Positions 8,516-18,137 of a stretch of DNA of 64,000 nt are shown piece by piece. The notes below the pieces were generated by a model. The model saw only the letters and a program-made list of their open reading frames with translations. It ran no database searches and was not told where the DNA came from. Made by a program: the position numbers and the translations under genes. The DNA is from Elusimicrobiota bacterium (GTDB lineage: Bacteria > Elusimicrobiota > Elusimicrobia > FEN-1173), in NCBI GenBank assembly GCA_016706425.1, contig JADJJR010000001.1, positions 2,418,001 to 2,482,000 of the forward strand, written 5' to 3'. Every line of letters starts with the position of its first letter. Position 1 is the first letter of the stretch.

Positions 8516-9970
8516 ATGACAACAGACTTTTTAGATAAATCCGAAGTCCTCAAAGTCATCCAAGGCTATAACCCGTGGTGGGAAGGCGGTACAACTGGGG
8601 CCCCCAAGTTCAACCGCCTGGCCTTTCACGCTTGTCTCCACCTTTTCAAAAATCCAACCCTTCGCCGCGCCATATTGCTTTCCGGCCCACGCCGCGTGGG
8701 AAAAACGACGGTCCTTCAGCAGATCGTGGACCACCTCATTGCGCAGGGCCAACCGCCCAAAAGCGTTATCTATATCAGCCTCGACCACCCGTTGTTGAAG
8801 TTGGTGACTCTGCCCAAAATTCTTCGCCTTTACCACGAAAACATCCACCCCAACGGGAAACCCGCCGTGCTCCTGTTGGATGAAGTGCAATACTCCCAGG
8901 ACTGGGAGTTGGAAATCAAGCAGTTGGTGGACCACCACCCCGAATACCGCATAGTTTCCACGGGTTCCGCCACGGCAGTGATTAAAGACGGTATCAATGA
9001 AAGCGGCGTGGGCCGCTGGATCACGCTCCCCGTGCCGACCTTGTCCTTTTACGAGTTTATCCGTATCCGAAACGAGACCGTTCCCGATATCCCTTCCAAC
9101 ACACAACCGCTGGATCTCTTTAAAATGTCCCCCGGCGAGCTTTCCGGTTTGGCCGCAAAACTCCGTCCTCTCATGCCGCTTTTTGCCCGATACCTCCTTG
9201 TGGGCGGCTTTCCCGAAACCGCCACCCAGCCGGACATGAACCTTTGCCAACGCCTCCTGCGTGAGGACGTGGTGGAGCGCGTGTTAAAGCGCGACATGAC
9301 GATGTTGTTCGGCCTGCGGAACGTCGCGGACTTGGAAAAGCTGTTTATTTATCTCTGCCTACACACCGGCGGCATGTTTTCCGTCAAAACCTGCGCCGAC
9401 GCTCTGGGGACCACGGCCGTAACGGTCTCCAACCACCTGGCGATGCTGGAGCGGGCCCACTTGATCTACCGCTTGCCGCCCTATGCCTTGACCGGGAAGA
9501 AAATTCTTAAGGCGAGATACAAGTTCCATCTCGTCGATGCCGCCCTGAGAAATGCCGTCCTTCTTCGGGGCGAGGAAATTCTGTCCGATCCTACGGAAAT
9601 GGGGAAAATCGTCGAGACGACCATCCTTCGACACCTTTTCGCTTATTACTACCGAGACACCCCCACCCTCAGTTATTGGAACGACCCCGCCCCGGGCAAA
9701 AAGCGCGAAGTGGATATCGTCGTCTCCAGCCCCCGCTACACCATTCCCGTGGAAGTGAAATACGAAGAGTCCGCCCCTTTAGGAGAAAAAGAAGGGATCG
9801 TGGATTTCTGTCGCCGCGAGGACGTGGAAAGGGCTTATTGGGTTACCAAACGGGAAGAAGATTTCGGCCTCAAAGAGTTCCCCGGAGACAAAACCAAATA
9901 TCTAAAAATCCCTGCTCACATCTTCGCCTACCTCCTCGGCCGCGCCGAAAGGCAGGCGTGGGAGAAATGA
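8516..9970 (+). CDS. AAA ATPase with C-terminal DUF4143 nuclease-like domain
   Basis: A 484-residue protein of the AAA_14/DUF4143 family. It has a P-loop GPRRVGKTT near residue 56, Walker B LLLDEVQY near 119, a winged-helix middle region, and a C-terminal PD-(D/E)xK-like segment REVDIVV followed by VEVKYEES around residues 395-415. These ATPases are widespread and often mobile; their biochemical role is mostly unknown. Here it sits between hsdM and hsdS, and its stop overlaps the hsdS start (ATGA, 9967-9970), so it is transcribed with the restriction genes. An in-frame TTG at 8498 also exists, but ATG 8516 is preferred. It may be an accessory factor or a passenger. Confidence 0.88.
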   Translation: MTTDFLDKSEVLKVIQGYNPWWEGGTTGAPKFNRLAFHACLHLFKNPTLRRAILLSGPRRVGKTTVLQQIVDHLIAQGQPPKSVIYISLDHPLLKLVTLPKILRLYHENIHPNGKPAVLLLDEVQYSQDWELEIKQLVDHHPEYRIVSTGSATAVIKDGINESGVGRWITLPVPTLSFYEFIRIRNETVPDIPSNTQPLDLFKMSPGELSGLAAKLRPLMPLFARYLLVGGFPETATQPDMNLCQRLLREDVVERVLKRDMTMLFGLRNVADLEKLFIYLCLHTGGMFSVKTCADALGTTAVTVSNHLAMLERAHLIYRLPPYALTGKKILKARYKFHLVDAALRNAVLLRGEEILSDPTEMGKIVETTILRHLFAYYYRDTPTLSYWNDPAPGKKREVDIVVSSPRYTIPVEVKYEESAPLGEKEGIVDFCRREDVERAYWVTKREEDFGLKEFPGDKTKYLKIPAHIFAYLLGRAERQAWEK

Positions 9971-11226
9971 GAATGCGAAGAATTGGGCACGGGGGTGAGT
10001 GGCGGGAAACTCCACTGGCGGATATTGCGGTGATCAGTAGCGGAAAGCGACCGCCGCTCGTGGTCAAGGAAGCCACAGCTGACTGTCAGATCCCAGTGAT
10101 AGGAGGTGGTGGACCCTCTGGATTCACCAACTCAGCCCTTTTTGACGGCGGAATCCTAATAACAGGCCGTGTAGGTACGCTCGGAAAACTCTTCGCGCCA
10201 TCGGTCCCAAGCTGGCCCTCTGACAATGCGCTGGTTATCCGTCCAAACAGTGCCGAGACCCATCCACGCTTCCTTCGCTACGCGTTGCAGCGGGTGATTG
10301 CCCAAGCCGCCGACATGAACCGAGGTGCGGCAAACCCCCTCATCACTCAAGGAGACCTCGGCCGCTTGAATGTTGGTCATCCATCCCTTCCTGAACAACG
10401 CGCCATTGCCCACATCCTCGGGACGCTGGACGACAAAATTGAGTTGAACCGGCGGATGAGTGAGACGTTGGAGGGGATGGCGCGGGCGTTGTTTAAGTCG
10501 TGGTTCATGGACTTCGACCCCGTCCGCGCCAAAGCCGCCGGCCGCGACCCCGGCCTCCCCAAAGAACTCGCCGCCCTCTTTCCCGATTCTTTCCAAGACT
10601 CTGAACTCGGCGAAATTCCAAATGGCTGGGAGCTCAAGCCCATTGAAGATTTGGCGGATGTGGCCGGTGGAACAACGCCGAGTACCAACGAGCAGACCTA
10701 TTGGGAAGGGGGGATCCATGCATGGGTAACCCCTAAGGACCTATCCGCACTATCTGTTCCTATTCTGCTCGACACCGAACGGCGGATTACCGATGCGGGG
10801 TTGAGGCAAATCGGCTCCGGACTGCTACCCCAAGGGACTGTCTTGCTTTCATCGAGAGCACCTATTGGATACCTAGCTATCGCAGAAATACCAGTTGCCA
10901 TTAATCAGGGTTTCATTGCGATGAAGACTAAGGGTGGGACATCAAATCTCTTTTTACTTTTCTGGGCCAGCATTGCACATGAAGAGATCATGAGTCGCGC
11001 GAACGGCTCAACTTTTCTTGAGATTAGTAAGGCAAACTTTCGGCCAATCCCGGTTATCAAGCCTACTACCGAGGTGATGCAAGCGTTTGACCAGATTTTG
11101 CGGCCACTCTACATGCGTCTCGTTGCGTGCGCTCGTGAATCTAACACTCTCGCAAAAATGAGAGACACATTGTTGCCTAATCTCATTTCAGGAGACCTAC
11201 GGGTGAAAATAAAGGAGATGGCTTAA
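9967..11226 (+). CDS. hsdS: Type I restriction-modification system, specificity subunit HsdS
   Basis: A 419-residue HsdS with two target-recognition domains, each followed by a conserved helical spacer. TRD1 covers about residues 1-135, then LPEQRAIAHILGTLDDKIEL (from about residue 141). TRD2 begins near residue 217 with LGEIPNGWELKPIEDLADVA and ends with a second helix before ISGDLRVKIKEMA. It sets the DNA sequence recognised by HsdM and HsdR. The ATG overlaps the ATPase stop. Base composition drops in the TRD2 half (from about 10620), as expected if the domain was exchanged by recombination. The stop overlaps the SIR2 start by one base (TAATG). Confidence 0.93.
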   Translation: MRMRRIGHGGEWRETPLADIAVISSGKRPPLVVKEATADCQIPVIGGGGPSGFTNSALFDGGILITGRVGTLGKLFAPSVPSWPSDNALVIRPNSAETHPRFLRYALQRVIAQAADMNRGAANPLITQGDLGRLNVGHPSLPEQRAIAHILGTLDDKIELNRRMSETLEGMARALFKSWFMDFDPVRAKAAGRDPGLPKELAALFPDSFQDSELGEIPNGWELKPIEDLADVAGGTTPSTNEQTYWEGGIHAWVTPKDLSALSVPILLDTERRITDAGLRQIGSGLLPQGTVLLSSRAPIGYLAIAEIPVAINQGFIAMKTKGGTSNLFLLFWASIAHEEIMSRANGSTFLEISKANFRPIPVIKPTTEVMQAFDQILRPLYMRLVACARESNTLAKMRDTLLPNLISGDLRVKIKEMA

Positions 11227-12374
11227 TGACAACCTCTGATGACCTTTCCGCCCTCCGCGAGAAACCATTCGCTGATGCGGTCGCTAAACTTGAAGAACTG
11301 TTAGCTCAGAGCGGCAGAGCCTTCTTGATCGGGGCTGGATGTAGTACTTGTGCAGGCCTACCGGTAACGTCAGAACTCACTAGCGCAGCGCTCAAAAGTT
11401 CAGCGCTAGATAAAACAACCAAGGGAATTCTTGAAACGATTTGTGGGCTCTTTGAGGGTTCAACAAACTCCAATATAGAAGACTATCTCAGTGAACTGGT
11501 AGACCTTTTAGCGATCACTGAGCGCAGATCATCTCGAGGTGCCAAACAGAGGGAGACACCCCTTGGGAAAATATCATGCAGTGAAGCGCAACTTCGAGCG
11601 GCTGTTGATCAAATTAAAAGAGGAATTGCCGAGATTTTCGATAAAAAATTGAACATTGATATCCACCAGAGGTTTATCCGTGCCTTGCATCGACCCTTGA
11701 GGCCAGGGAAACCGACTTCTGGCCAGATAGTCAATTATTTTGTTTTGAATTACGATACCCTGATTGAGGATGGCCTTGCTATGGAACGCGTGCCATTCGC
11801 GGATGGATTAGAAGGTGGTGTGACTGGCTGGTGGAGACCTGAAACGTTCGATCGTAGTGAAGTCGCTGCTCGGGTGTTTAAACTCCACGGGTCAATTAAC
11901 TGGTCTGAGTTGCCGAATGATCCGTTGCCTCGGCGAATTGGTGGTAGCCTTCAGAATGCAAAGGAAGAGGGGCGGCGAATTCTCATTTGGCCAGCTTCAA
12001 CCAAATATCGTGAAACTCAAATCGACCCCTTCGCACAAATGATGGCGCGAACGCGACGCGTACTCCGGCCAAGCCAAGGCTCGCAATGTGTTCTGATGGT
12101 ATGCGGATATCGATTTAGTGACACTCATATAAATATTGAGCTTGATCGCGCACTTCGGGAATCGGAAGGTGACCTTACTTTGATCGTATTCACATCTGAT
12201 AATGAGCCGTCGGGTCAATTGGCTTTCTGGCACAGAGACGCTAATGTTACTGAGCAGGTTCTTGTGTTCGCTAATCGAGGGTTCTTTCACGGCACCCAAT
12301 CAACACCCGCGACCAGGGACCTCCTTTGGTGGAAGTTTGAAAATGTCACTCGACTGCTTGAGGGAGAGCGATGA
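11226..12374 (+). CDS. SIR2-domain protein of a SIR2-HerA defence system
   Basis: A 382-residue SIR2-like protein. Recognisable elements are GAGCSTCAGLPVTSEL (about residues 37-52, NAD-binding), NYFVLNYDTLIED (about 170-182), KLHGSINW with the candidate catalytic His (about 218-225), and GYRFSDTHIN (about 294-303). Defence-type SIR2 domains hydrolyse NAD+ when infection is sensed. The partner HerA ATPase follows with a four-base overlap (ATGA), the hallmark arrangement of SIR2-HerA. Codon use is clearly more A/T-rich than in hsdM or hsdR, suggesting the pair was inserted into the restriction operon as a unit. Confidence 0.88.
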   Translation: MTTSDDLSALREKPFADAVAKLEELLAQSGRAFLIGAGCSTCAGLPVTSELTSAALKSSALDKTTKGILETICGLFEGSTNSNIEDYLSELVDLLAITERRSSRGAKQRETPLGKISCSEAQLRAAVDQIKRGIAEIFDKKLNIDIHQRFIRALHRPLRPGKPTSGQIVNYFVLNYDTLIEDGLAMERVPFADGLEGGVTGWWRPETFDRSEVAARVFKLHGSINWSELPNDPLPRRIGGSLQNAKEEGRRILIWPASTKYRETQIDPFAQMMARTRRVLRPSQGSQCVLMVCGYRFSDTHINIELDRALRESEGDLTLIVFTSDNEPSGQLAFWHRDANVTEQVLVFANRGFFHGTQSTPATRDLLWWKFENVTRLLEGER

Positions 12375-14128
12375 GCGTCGAGAATCGTAATTCTGCAGAT
12401 CCGATAGATAACTTAGCCATTGGCAAAATCATTGAGGTAGATGGGGCACACATTATTGCTGAGTTGGATCCGGGGCTGACTGAGCTTTCGCGCGTCTATG
12501 CGGGGGAAACTTATCCAATCGGGCAGTTCGGTTCGATTGTTCGTATTCATTTCGGGCGCCGACTGATCTATGCGCTTGTTGGTAGACTTAGAATGAAGGC
12601 TGAGTATGAGTCTGAACGCGGCATCTCGTCTCATGCCCCTAGTGACGAAAGAATTATCGAAGCGGACTTGTTCGGTGAAGGCGAGTGGAGCCGCGATGCG
12701 GCAGGTACTGCCAACTTGGCTTTTGAACGCGGTGTCGCAACGTATCCCTTGCCTCAGCAAACGGTTTACCTCACACCAAAGTCAGAACTGCGCTTTATTT
12801 ATGGAAATGGAAAAGGTTCCGTCATTTCCCTTGGAGAACATGTTGGGTCTGGGGGCGCTCCTTGTTTTGCGGACATGAATGAATTACTGGGCAAGCACAC
12901 AGCTGTGCTCGGATCGACCGGGGCTGGCAAATCATGTGCGGTTTCAGCCATCATTCACAGCGTTCTTGAACGAGGAACGAACGCAGGGCTCCAGACCTGG
13001 AAGCCGCAGATTGTCATACTTGATCCTCATAATGAATACGGAAAAGCGTTTAAGGACCACAAGAGACTCTCAACAGACGAGGGCACTCTTTCACTTCCCT
13101 ATTGGCTATTAGATTTAGACGAGACAATCGGCCTTTTGATCGGGAAAACCGAATTCGCCGCCACTTCTCAATCCAACATAGTCAAGAATGCTCTGCTCAC
13201 GGCGCGGATGAAGTCTGCGACAGAAATTCTAACCCTCGATCCAACGAAACTCACTGTGGACGCTCCAATTCCATATGTTCTTGGTGACCCAACGGGTATG
13301 GATGAATTCGGTGCCAAGAATGGCGTGAAGTACGAAATTGGTTTTGTAGGAGCAATTAATGCTCAGAGGCCAACCAACAATAACAAGAAAGACCATGAGG
13401 ACTACAACAAAGTCTTGAGAAAGCTTGACTCTCTCATGAAGGACGAGCGACTTGCTTTCTTGATGAAGCCTTGGAATGGAACCGGCGACCCGATGACCGA
13501 TGTGTTAGCCCAGTTTCTTGGGGACGGCGTTCCAGTGCGGATCGTTGATTTGTCCGGCGTACCGAACGAGGTTGCGGGGACTGCGAGCGCTGCAATAGCC
13601 CGAACCCTATTCTCTCTAAAAGTTTGGCAGACCCCTGAAGAGCGTGCCATGAGCCCGGTCCTATTGGTTTGCGAGGAAGCTCATCGCTACGTGCCAAACA
13701 GTGGTGAGGCGCAATATGGGGCAGCTCAGGGTGCAATCAGACGAATTGCGAAAGAGGGGCGTAAGTACGGCATTGGGTTGATGTTGGTGTCGCAACGTCC
13801 GAGTGAGGTTGAGTCGACTGTGTTGTCGCAATGCAACTCTTGGATTGTTCTTCGGATCACGAATGAGGCTGATAGAGAACATGTCAAAGGGATCCTGCCG
13901 GATTCGATGTCTGGTTTGACAAAAATGCTTTCCGGGCTTCGGCGACAGGAAGCAGTTTTTGTCGGACAGGCGGCTATACTGCCATCCCGAATCATGATCA
14001 GAGATTTGGCTGAAAATCAGATGCCTAAATCAAACGATATCGACTTTGAAAAGGGTTGGCAGAACGTCGGCATGACCGCTTCTCAATTGGGTGTCGTTGC
14101 GAGTCGTTGGCGGTATCAAAAACGATGA
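12371..14128 (+). CDS. HerA-like hexameric ATPase/translocase of the SIR2-HerA system
   Basis: A 585-residue HerA/FtsK-superfamily ATPase. The N-terminal HAS beta-barrel includes GKIIEVDGAHIIAELDPG. The Walker A motif GSTGAGKS lies near residue 180, Walker B CEEAHRYVPN near 436, and there is an arginine-rich EGRKYGIGLMLVSQRPSEV segment typical of HerA. In characterised SIR2-HerA and related systems the HerA hexamer assembles with the effector into a large complex and controls its activity. It overlaps SIR2 upstream and hsdR downstream by ATGA junctions, so all are translationally coupled. A+T-richer than the hsd genes, like its partner. Confidence 0.88.
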   Translation: MSVENRNSADPIDNLAIGKIIEVDGAHIIAELDPGLTELSRVYAGETYPIGQFGSIVRIHFGRRLIYALVGRLRMKAEYESERGISSHAPSDERIIEADLFGEGEWSRDAAGTANLAFERGVATYPLPQQTVYLTPKSELRFIYGNGKGSVISLGEHVGSGGAPCFADMNELLGKHTAVLGSTGAGKSCAVSAIIHSVLERGTNAGLQTWKPQIVILDPHNEYGKAFKDHKRLSTDEGTLSLPYWLLDLDETIGLLIGKTEFAATSQSNIVKNALLTARMKSATEILTLDPTKLTVDAPIPYVLGDPTGMDEFGAKNGVKYEIGFVGAINAQRPTNNNKKDHEDYNKVLRKLDSLMKDERLAFLMKPWNGTGDPMTDVLAQFLGDGVPVRIVDLSGVPNEVAGTASAAIARTLFSLKVWQTPEERAMSPVLLVCEEAHRYVPNSGEAQYGAAQGAIRRIAKEGRKYGIGLMLVSQRPSEVESTVLSQCNSWIVLRITNEADREHVKGILPDSMSGLTKMLSGLRRQEAVFVGQAAILPSRIMIRDLAENQMPKSNDIDFEKGWQNVGMTASQLGVVASRWRYQKR

Positions 14129-17100
14129 CAGGTAACTTCACCGAATCCGTCGTTGAGCAAGCCGCTCTAGGCTGGTTGGAAAGCACTGGTTTAGAGGTCC
14201 TGAATGGTGCAAAAATTGCACCAGGAGAGGCCGCCGCTGAGCGCGGCGATTATAGCCAGGTCGTCATAGTGCAACGGTTGCGCGATGCGCTGGCGCGGCT
14301 CAACCCTAAGCTACCAAAGGAGGCCCTGGACGATGCTTTTCGCAAGCTGACCCGCCCGGAGGGGCCTGACTTGGTTTTTCGAAATCGGGCCATGCACCGA
14401 ATGTTGGGTGATGGGGTGAACGTCGAATTCAAGCGGAAGGACGGGTCGGTGGGTGGGGCGCAGGTCAAAGTGATTGAATTTGATAACCCGAACAACAACG
14501 ATTGGTTGGCCGTTAACCAGTTCACCATTATAGAGAACAAGTGCAACCGCCGGCCGGATGTCGTCTTGTTCGTCAATGGCCTGCCCTTGGCGGTCATTGA
14601 GCTTAAGAACCCAGCAGATGAGAACGCAACCATTTGGACCGCTTATCAGCAGTTGCAAACCTACCAAAATGAAATCCCATCGCTTTTCACCTACAACGCC
14701 GCATTGGTCGTGTCCGATGGGGTGGAGGCGCGGTTGGGGGTGGTGGGCGCCGGGCGAGAGTGGTTCAAGCCCTGGCGGACCATCACGGGTGAGAAACTGG
14801 CGGACAAGGCAACGCCGGAACTTCAAGTTTTGACCGAAGGGATTTTTGACAAGAAACGTTTCCTGTCCCTTGTTCGAGACTTCATTGTTTTTGAGGACTC
14901 AGGAGCCGGGGCGCCGGCAAAAAAAATGGCGGGGTATCATCAATTTCATGCCGTCAACGTGGCTGTGGAGGAAACCTTGCGGGCCTCCGCCCAGGGCGGC
15001 ACGGCTGAGGCGCGAGATGGAGGGTATTCGGCTATCCGGCAGCCAGGCGGGGCCAAAGGGGACCGGCGCGTCGGGGTGGTTTGGCACACACAGGGGTCCG
15101 GCAAAAGCTTGACCATGGCTTTTTATGCGGGGAGGGTGATCCGTGAACCTGGTATGGCGAACCCCACCATTGTTGTTTTGACTGACCGCAACGACCTGGA
15201 CGACCAACTGTTCGGGACATTTTCCCGCTGTCGGGACTTGCTCCGCCAACCCCCCGTGCAGGCTCTCGACCGTGATGACCTGAAGAAAAAACTATCGGTG
15301 GACGCCGGCGGGGTGGTGTTCACCACCATTCAAAAGTTTCTTCCGGAAGAGAAAGGCGGACGGTATCCGGTGCTTTCGGAACGGCGCAATATCTTGGTCA
15401 TTGCCGATGAAGCTCACCGGAGCCAATACGATTTTATAGACGGTTTTGCTCGGCACATGCGGGACGCGCTTCCAAATGCCTCTTTTATTGGGTTTACCGG
15501 CACGCCTATCGAAAAGGCGGACGCCAACACCCGCTCCGTGTTCGGAGACTACATCAGCGTTTATGACATCCAAAGGGCCGTTGAAGACAAGGCGACCGTC
15601 CCCATCTATTACGAAAGCCGCCTGGCAAAACTTGAATTGAACGAAAAAGAACGGCCCCAGATTGACCCGGACTTTGCGGAAGTCACGGAAGGGGAAGAGA
15701 CCGAACGCCGGGATAAACTGCGATCGAAATGGGCCCAGTTGGAGGCTGTTGTTGGGGCCGAAAAGCGATTGAAATTGATCGCCAAGGACATCGTTGACCA
15801 TTTCGAAGGGCGATTAGAGGCCATGGAAGGGAAAGCCATGGTCGTCTGCATGAGTCGGCGAATATGCCTGGATCTTTACAAAGAAATCGCCAAATGGCGC
15901 CCGGGCTGGGTCAACGATGCCGACGAAAAGGGCATCCTAAAAATCGTCATGACCGGTTCCGCCACGGACCCTCTGGATTGGCAACCCCACGTCCGAAACA
16001 AGCCACGACGGGAAGAGCTGGCGAAACGATTCCGAAACCCCAAGGACCCGCTCCAAATTGCGATCGTCCGTGACATGTGGTTGACGGGGTTTGACGCCCC
16101 TTCCCTTCACACCATGTACATCGACAAACCCATGCGAGGGCACGGCCTGATGCAAGCCATCGCGCGGGTGAATCGGGTGTTTCAAGACAAGCCCGGCGGG
16201 CTTGTGGTGGATTACCTGGGTTTGGGACACGAGTTGAAACAAGCCCTGGCCACCTATACGGAAAGTGGAGGCACAGGACAAACCGCCATAGACCAAAATG
16301 AAGCCGTGGCCATCATGCAGGAGAAATTTGAAGTCTGTTGCGGGATGTTTCACGGGTTTAATTGGACACTCTGGAAAACCGGAACGCCCGCCCAGCGTTT
16401 GGGCCAATTGCCCGCGGCCCAAGAACATATTCTTGCCCAGCGGGAGGGGAAAGAGCGTTGCCTATCGGCCGTGAGAGATTTGACCCTTGCTTTTGCCTTA
16501 GCGGTTCCCCACGAGGAGGCTTTAAAGATTAGGGACGATGTGGCGTTTTTCCAAGCCGTCCGCGCGGTATTGGCGAAAAAGGTGTCGGATGCGGCCAAGA
16601 CGGAGGAAGAACTTAATTTCGCTGTGCGGCAGATTGTGTCCCGGGCGGTGATTTCGGATGGGGTGGTGGATATTTTTAAAGCCGCCGGTTTGGCCAGGCC
16701 CGATATTTCGATTTTGTCCGATCAATTTTTAGCGGAAGTGCGGGACATGCCCCAGAAAAATCTGGCCGTGGAATTATTAAGAAAACTTTTGATGGGCGAG
16801 ATTCTATCCCGCCGAAAAAAGAACGTTGTTCAAGCCCGGTCCTTTGCGGAACTGCTTGAGCAATCCATCCGCAAATACCAAAACCGAGCCATAGAAACGG
16901 TGCAGGTGATCGAAGAGCTGATCGGCTTGGCCAAGGAAATCAACGAAGCCCAATCGCGCGGCAAGTCCCTGGGCTTAACCGACGACGAGGTGGCCTTCTA
17001 CGACGCCTTAGAAACCAACGACAGCGCCGTAAAAGTCCTGGGCGATGAAGCCCTAAGGACCATCGCCCAAGAACTTGTGACCGCCGTTCGAGGCAACGTA

Positions 17101-17265
17101 AAAACGGACTGGACCATCCGCGAAGATGTAAGGGCTCAATTGCGAGTCCTCGTAAAGCGCATCCTCCGAAAATACGGCTACCCCCCCGACAAACAAGAAA
17201 AAGCCACCCAGACCGTGCTTGAACAGGCGGAAGTATTAACCGAGGGGTGGGCCACTAATTATTGA
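14125..17265 (+). CDS. hsdR: Type I restriction-modification system, endonuclease/translocase subunit HsdR
   Basis: A 1046-residue HsdR. The N-terminal nuclease domain holds RPDVVLFVNGLPLAVIELKN near residues 144-163 (PD-ExK). The SF2 motor follows: HTQGSGKS near 323, DEAHRS near 428, TGTPIEKA near 454 and the motif VI region LMQAIARVNRVF near 675, then a helical C-terminal domain that binds the methylase. The start is ATG 14125, overlapping the herA stop; an upstream in-frame ATG at 14056 would read through herA and is rejected. Composition returns to that of hsdM, which supports insertion of the sir2-herA pair into an older hsdMSR operon. It converges with and overlaps the next minus-strand gene by 11 bp. 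Confidence 0.95.
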   Translation: MTGNFTESVVEQAALGWLESTGLEVLNGAKIAPGEAAAERGDYSQVVIVQRLRDALARLNPKLPKEALDDAFRKLTRPEGPDLVFRNRAMHRMLGDGVNVEFKRKDGSVGGAQVKVIEFDNPNNNDWLAVNQFTIIENKCNRRPDVVLFVNGLPLAVIELKNPADENATIWTAYQQLQTYQNEIPSLFTYNAALVVSDGVEARLGVVGAGREWFKPWRTITGEKLADKATPELQVLTEGIFDKKRFLSLVRDFIVFEDSGAGAPAKKMAGYHQFHAVNVAVEETLRASAQGGTAEARDGGYSAIRQPGGAKGDRRVGVVWHTQGSGKSLTMAFYAGRVIREPGMANPTIVVLTDRNDLDDQLFGTFSRCRDLLRQPPVQALDRDDLKKKLSVDAGGVVFTTIQKFLPEEKGGRYPVLSERRNILVIADEAHRSQYDFIDGFARHMRDALPNASFIGFTGTPIEKADANTRSVFGDYISVYDIQRAVEDKATVPIYYESRLAKLELNEKERPQIDPDFAEVTEGEETERRDKLRSKWAQLEAVVGAEKRLKLIAKDIVDHFEGRLEAMEGKAMVVCMSRRICLDLYKEIAKWRPGWVNDADEKGILKIVMTGSATDPLDWQPHVRNKPRREELAKRFRNPKDPLQIAIVRDMWLTGFDAPSLHTMYIDKPMRGHGLMQAIARVNRVFQDKPGGLVVDYLGLGHELKQALATYTESGGTGQTAIDQNEAVAIMQEKFEVCCGMFHGFNWTLWKTGTPAQRLGQLPAAQEHILAQREGKERCLSAVRDLTLAFALAVPHEEALKIRDDVAFFQAVRAVLAKKVSDAAKTEEELNFAVRQIVSRAVISDGVVDIFKAAGLARPDISILSDQFLAEVRDMPQKNLAVELLRKLLMGEILSRRKKNVVQARSFAELLEQSIRKYQNRAIETVQVIEELIGLAKEINEAQSRGKSLGLTDDEVAFYDALETNDSAVKVLGDEALRTIAQELVTAVRGNVKTDWTIREDVRAQLRVLVKRILRKYGYPPDKQEKATQTVLEQAEVLTEGWATNY

Positions 17266-18031
17266 TGGTTTCCAGGTGTTTGTTTAGCGCTTTTTTTTGA
17301 AAAAGAAATATTTGCATGACCCAATAAAAGTAAACGATGATATACGCAAAAATAACAATGTGCATTTGCCGAGCGAGCAACATCCCAGCCAAATAATACG
17401 ACCCCGATAAAAACATAATAAGCCCACGCAAGCGCAGCCAAGGAACAAACCCCGTCACGATCAATATTGTCCCATGAACCCAAAAAACTTTAAAAGCCAA
17501 GGGGTCTTTTTCAAAAAGTGTTATAAAAAACATTAATAAACCGGTAGAAACAAGAGTTTTTCTTGTGGACGTTAGAATCTCTTGTCCTGTTAAGTTAAAG
17601 CGAAACATGTTCGACAATGGCTTGTCCAACTCGAATATCCGTGATAGTTTTTTTTCGATTTCAGGATTTACAACCGCGGGAACCAATTGATCTTCAGGTG
17701 TTTTTTTAAGAAGCTTTGCTTGACTCCCGTATTTGAAACCGATAATTATCGGGATTAGGAATAATACACCAATGGCCATTTGGGGAATTTCTTTTGCGTT
17801 TAACAAGACAACGATCCATGCCCAGGGTGTCCAGATAAGCCATCGCATTTGGTTCAATTTCGCTTTTTCCCAATTTTCCAAAACTGGAATGGGAACACCA
17901 CGGGAATAAACCGAGAAGTTCCTATTGAACATGCAATACCGGTAAAAGAGAAAAACCGAATGCACAAGCAACCCAAGAAAGAAAAGATTCAAAAAAACAG
18001 TTAACAAACTCACGATATCTTGAATGGCCAT
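17255..18031 (-). CDS. Multi-pass membrane protein of unknown function
   Basis: A 258-residue protein with about six hydrophobic segments: near residues 8-30, 65-82, 84-102, 160-178, 185-200 and 212-250. Between the third and fourth lies a polar loop of about 60 residues. No family recognised. Codon use is A/T-rich compared with the chromosome, as in the other small genes up to about 19400. Position behind the toxin-like gene and its neighbours makes a role in an immunity cluster possible, but nothing in the sequence shows this. Confidence 0.6.
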   Translation of the reverse strand: MAIQDIVSLLTVFLNLFFLGLLVHSVFLFYRYCMFNRNFSVYSRGVPIPVLENWEKAKLNQMRWLIWTPWAWIVVLLNAKEIPQMAIGVLFLIPIIIGFKYGSQAKLLKKTPEDQLVPAVVNPEIEKKLSRIFELDKPLSNMFRFNLTGQEILTSTRKTLVSTGLLMFFITLFEKDPLAFKVFWVHGTILIVTGFVPWLRLRGLIMFLSGSYYLAGMLLARQMHIVIFAYIIVYFYWVMQIFLFQKKALNKHLETINN

Positions 18032-18071
18032 AGTTATTCAGCGGATTATTGCTCGCCTCCACAATTGCTTT

Positions 18072-18137
18072 TCAATATTTTAATCCTTCTTCGATAAAAT
18101 CCATGGTTTCTTCCGGTTCGATGCCACCAATAGACAA
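18072..18137 (-). other. Short in-frame extension after the stop of the upstream small gene
   Basis: Directly after the TGA at 18138-18140 the same frame continues for 21 residues, containing EPEETMDFIEEGLKY, to the next TGA. The segment reads like real protein. It could be the tail of a longer ancestral gene cut by an in-frame stop, a tiny separate gene starting at TTG, or chance. Confidence 0.25.

Noticed and set aside
14056..14124. Upstream extension of hsdR
   Set aside because: It would read through the 3' end of herA; ATG 14125 forms the same ATGA overlap as the other junctions and starts the conserved N-terminus.
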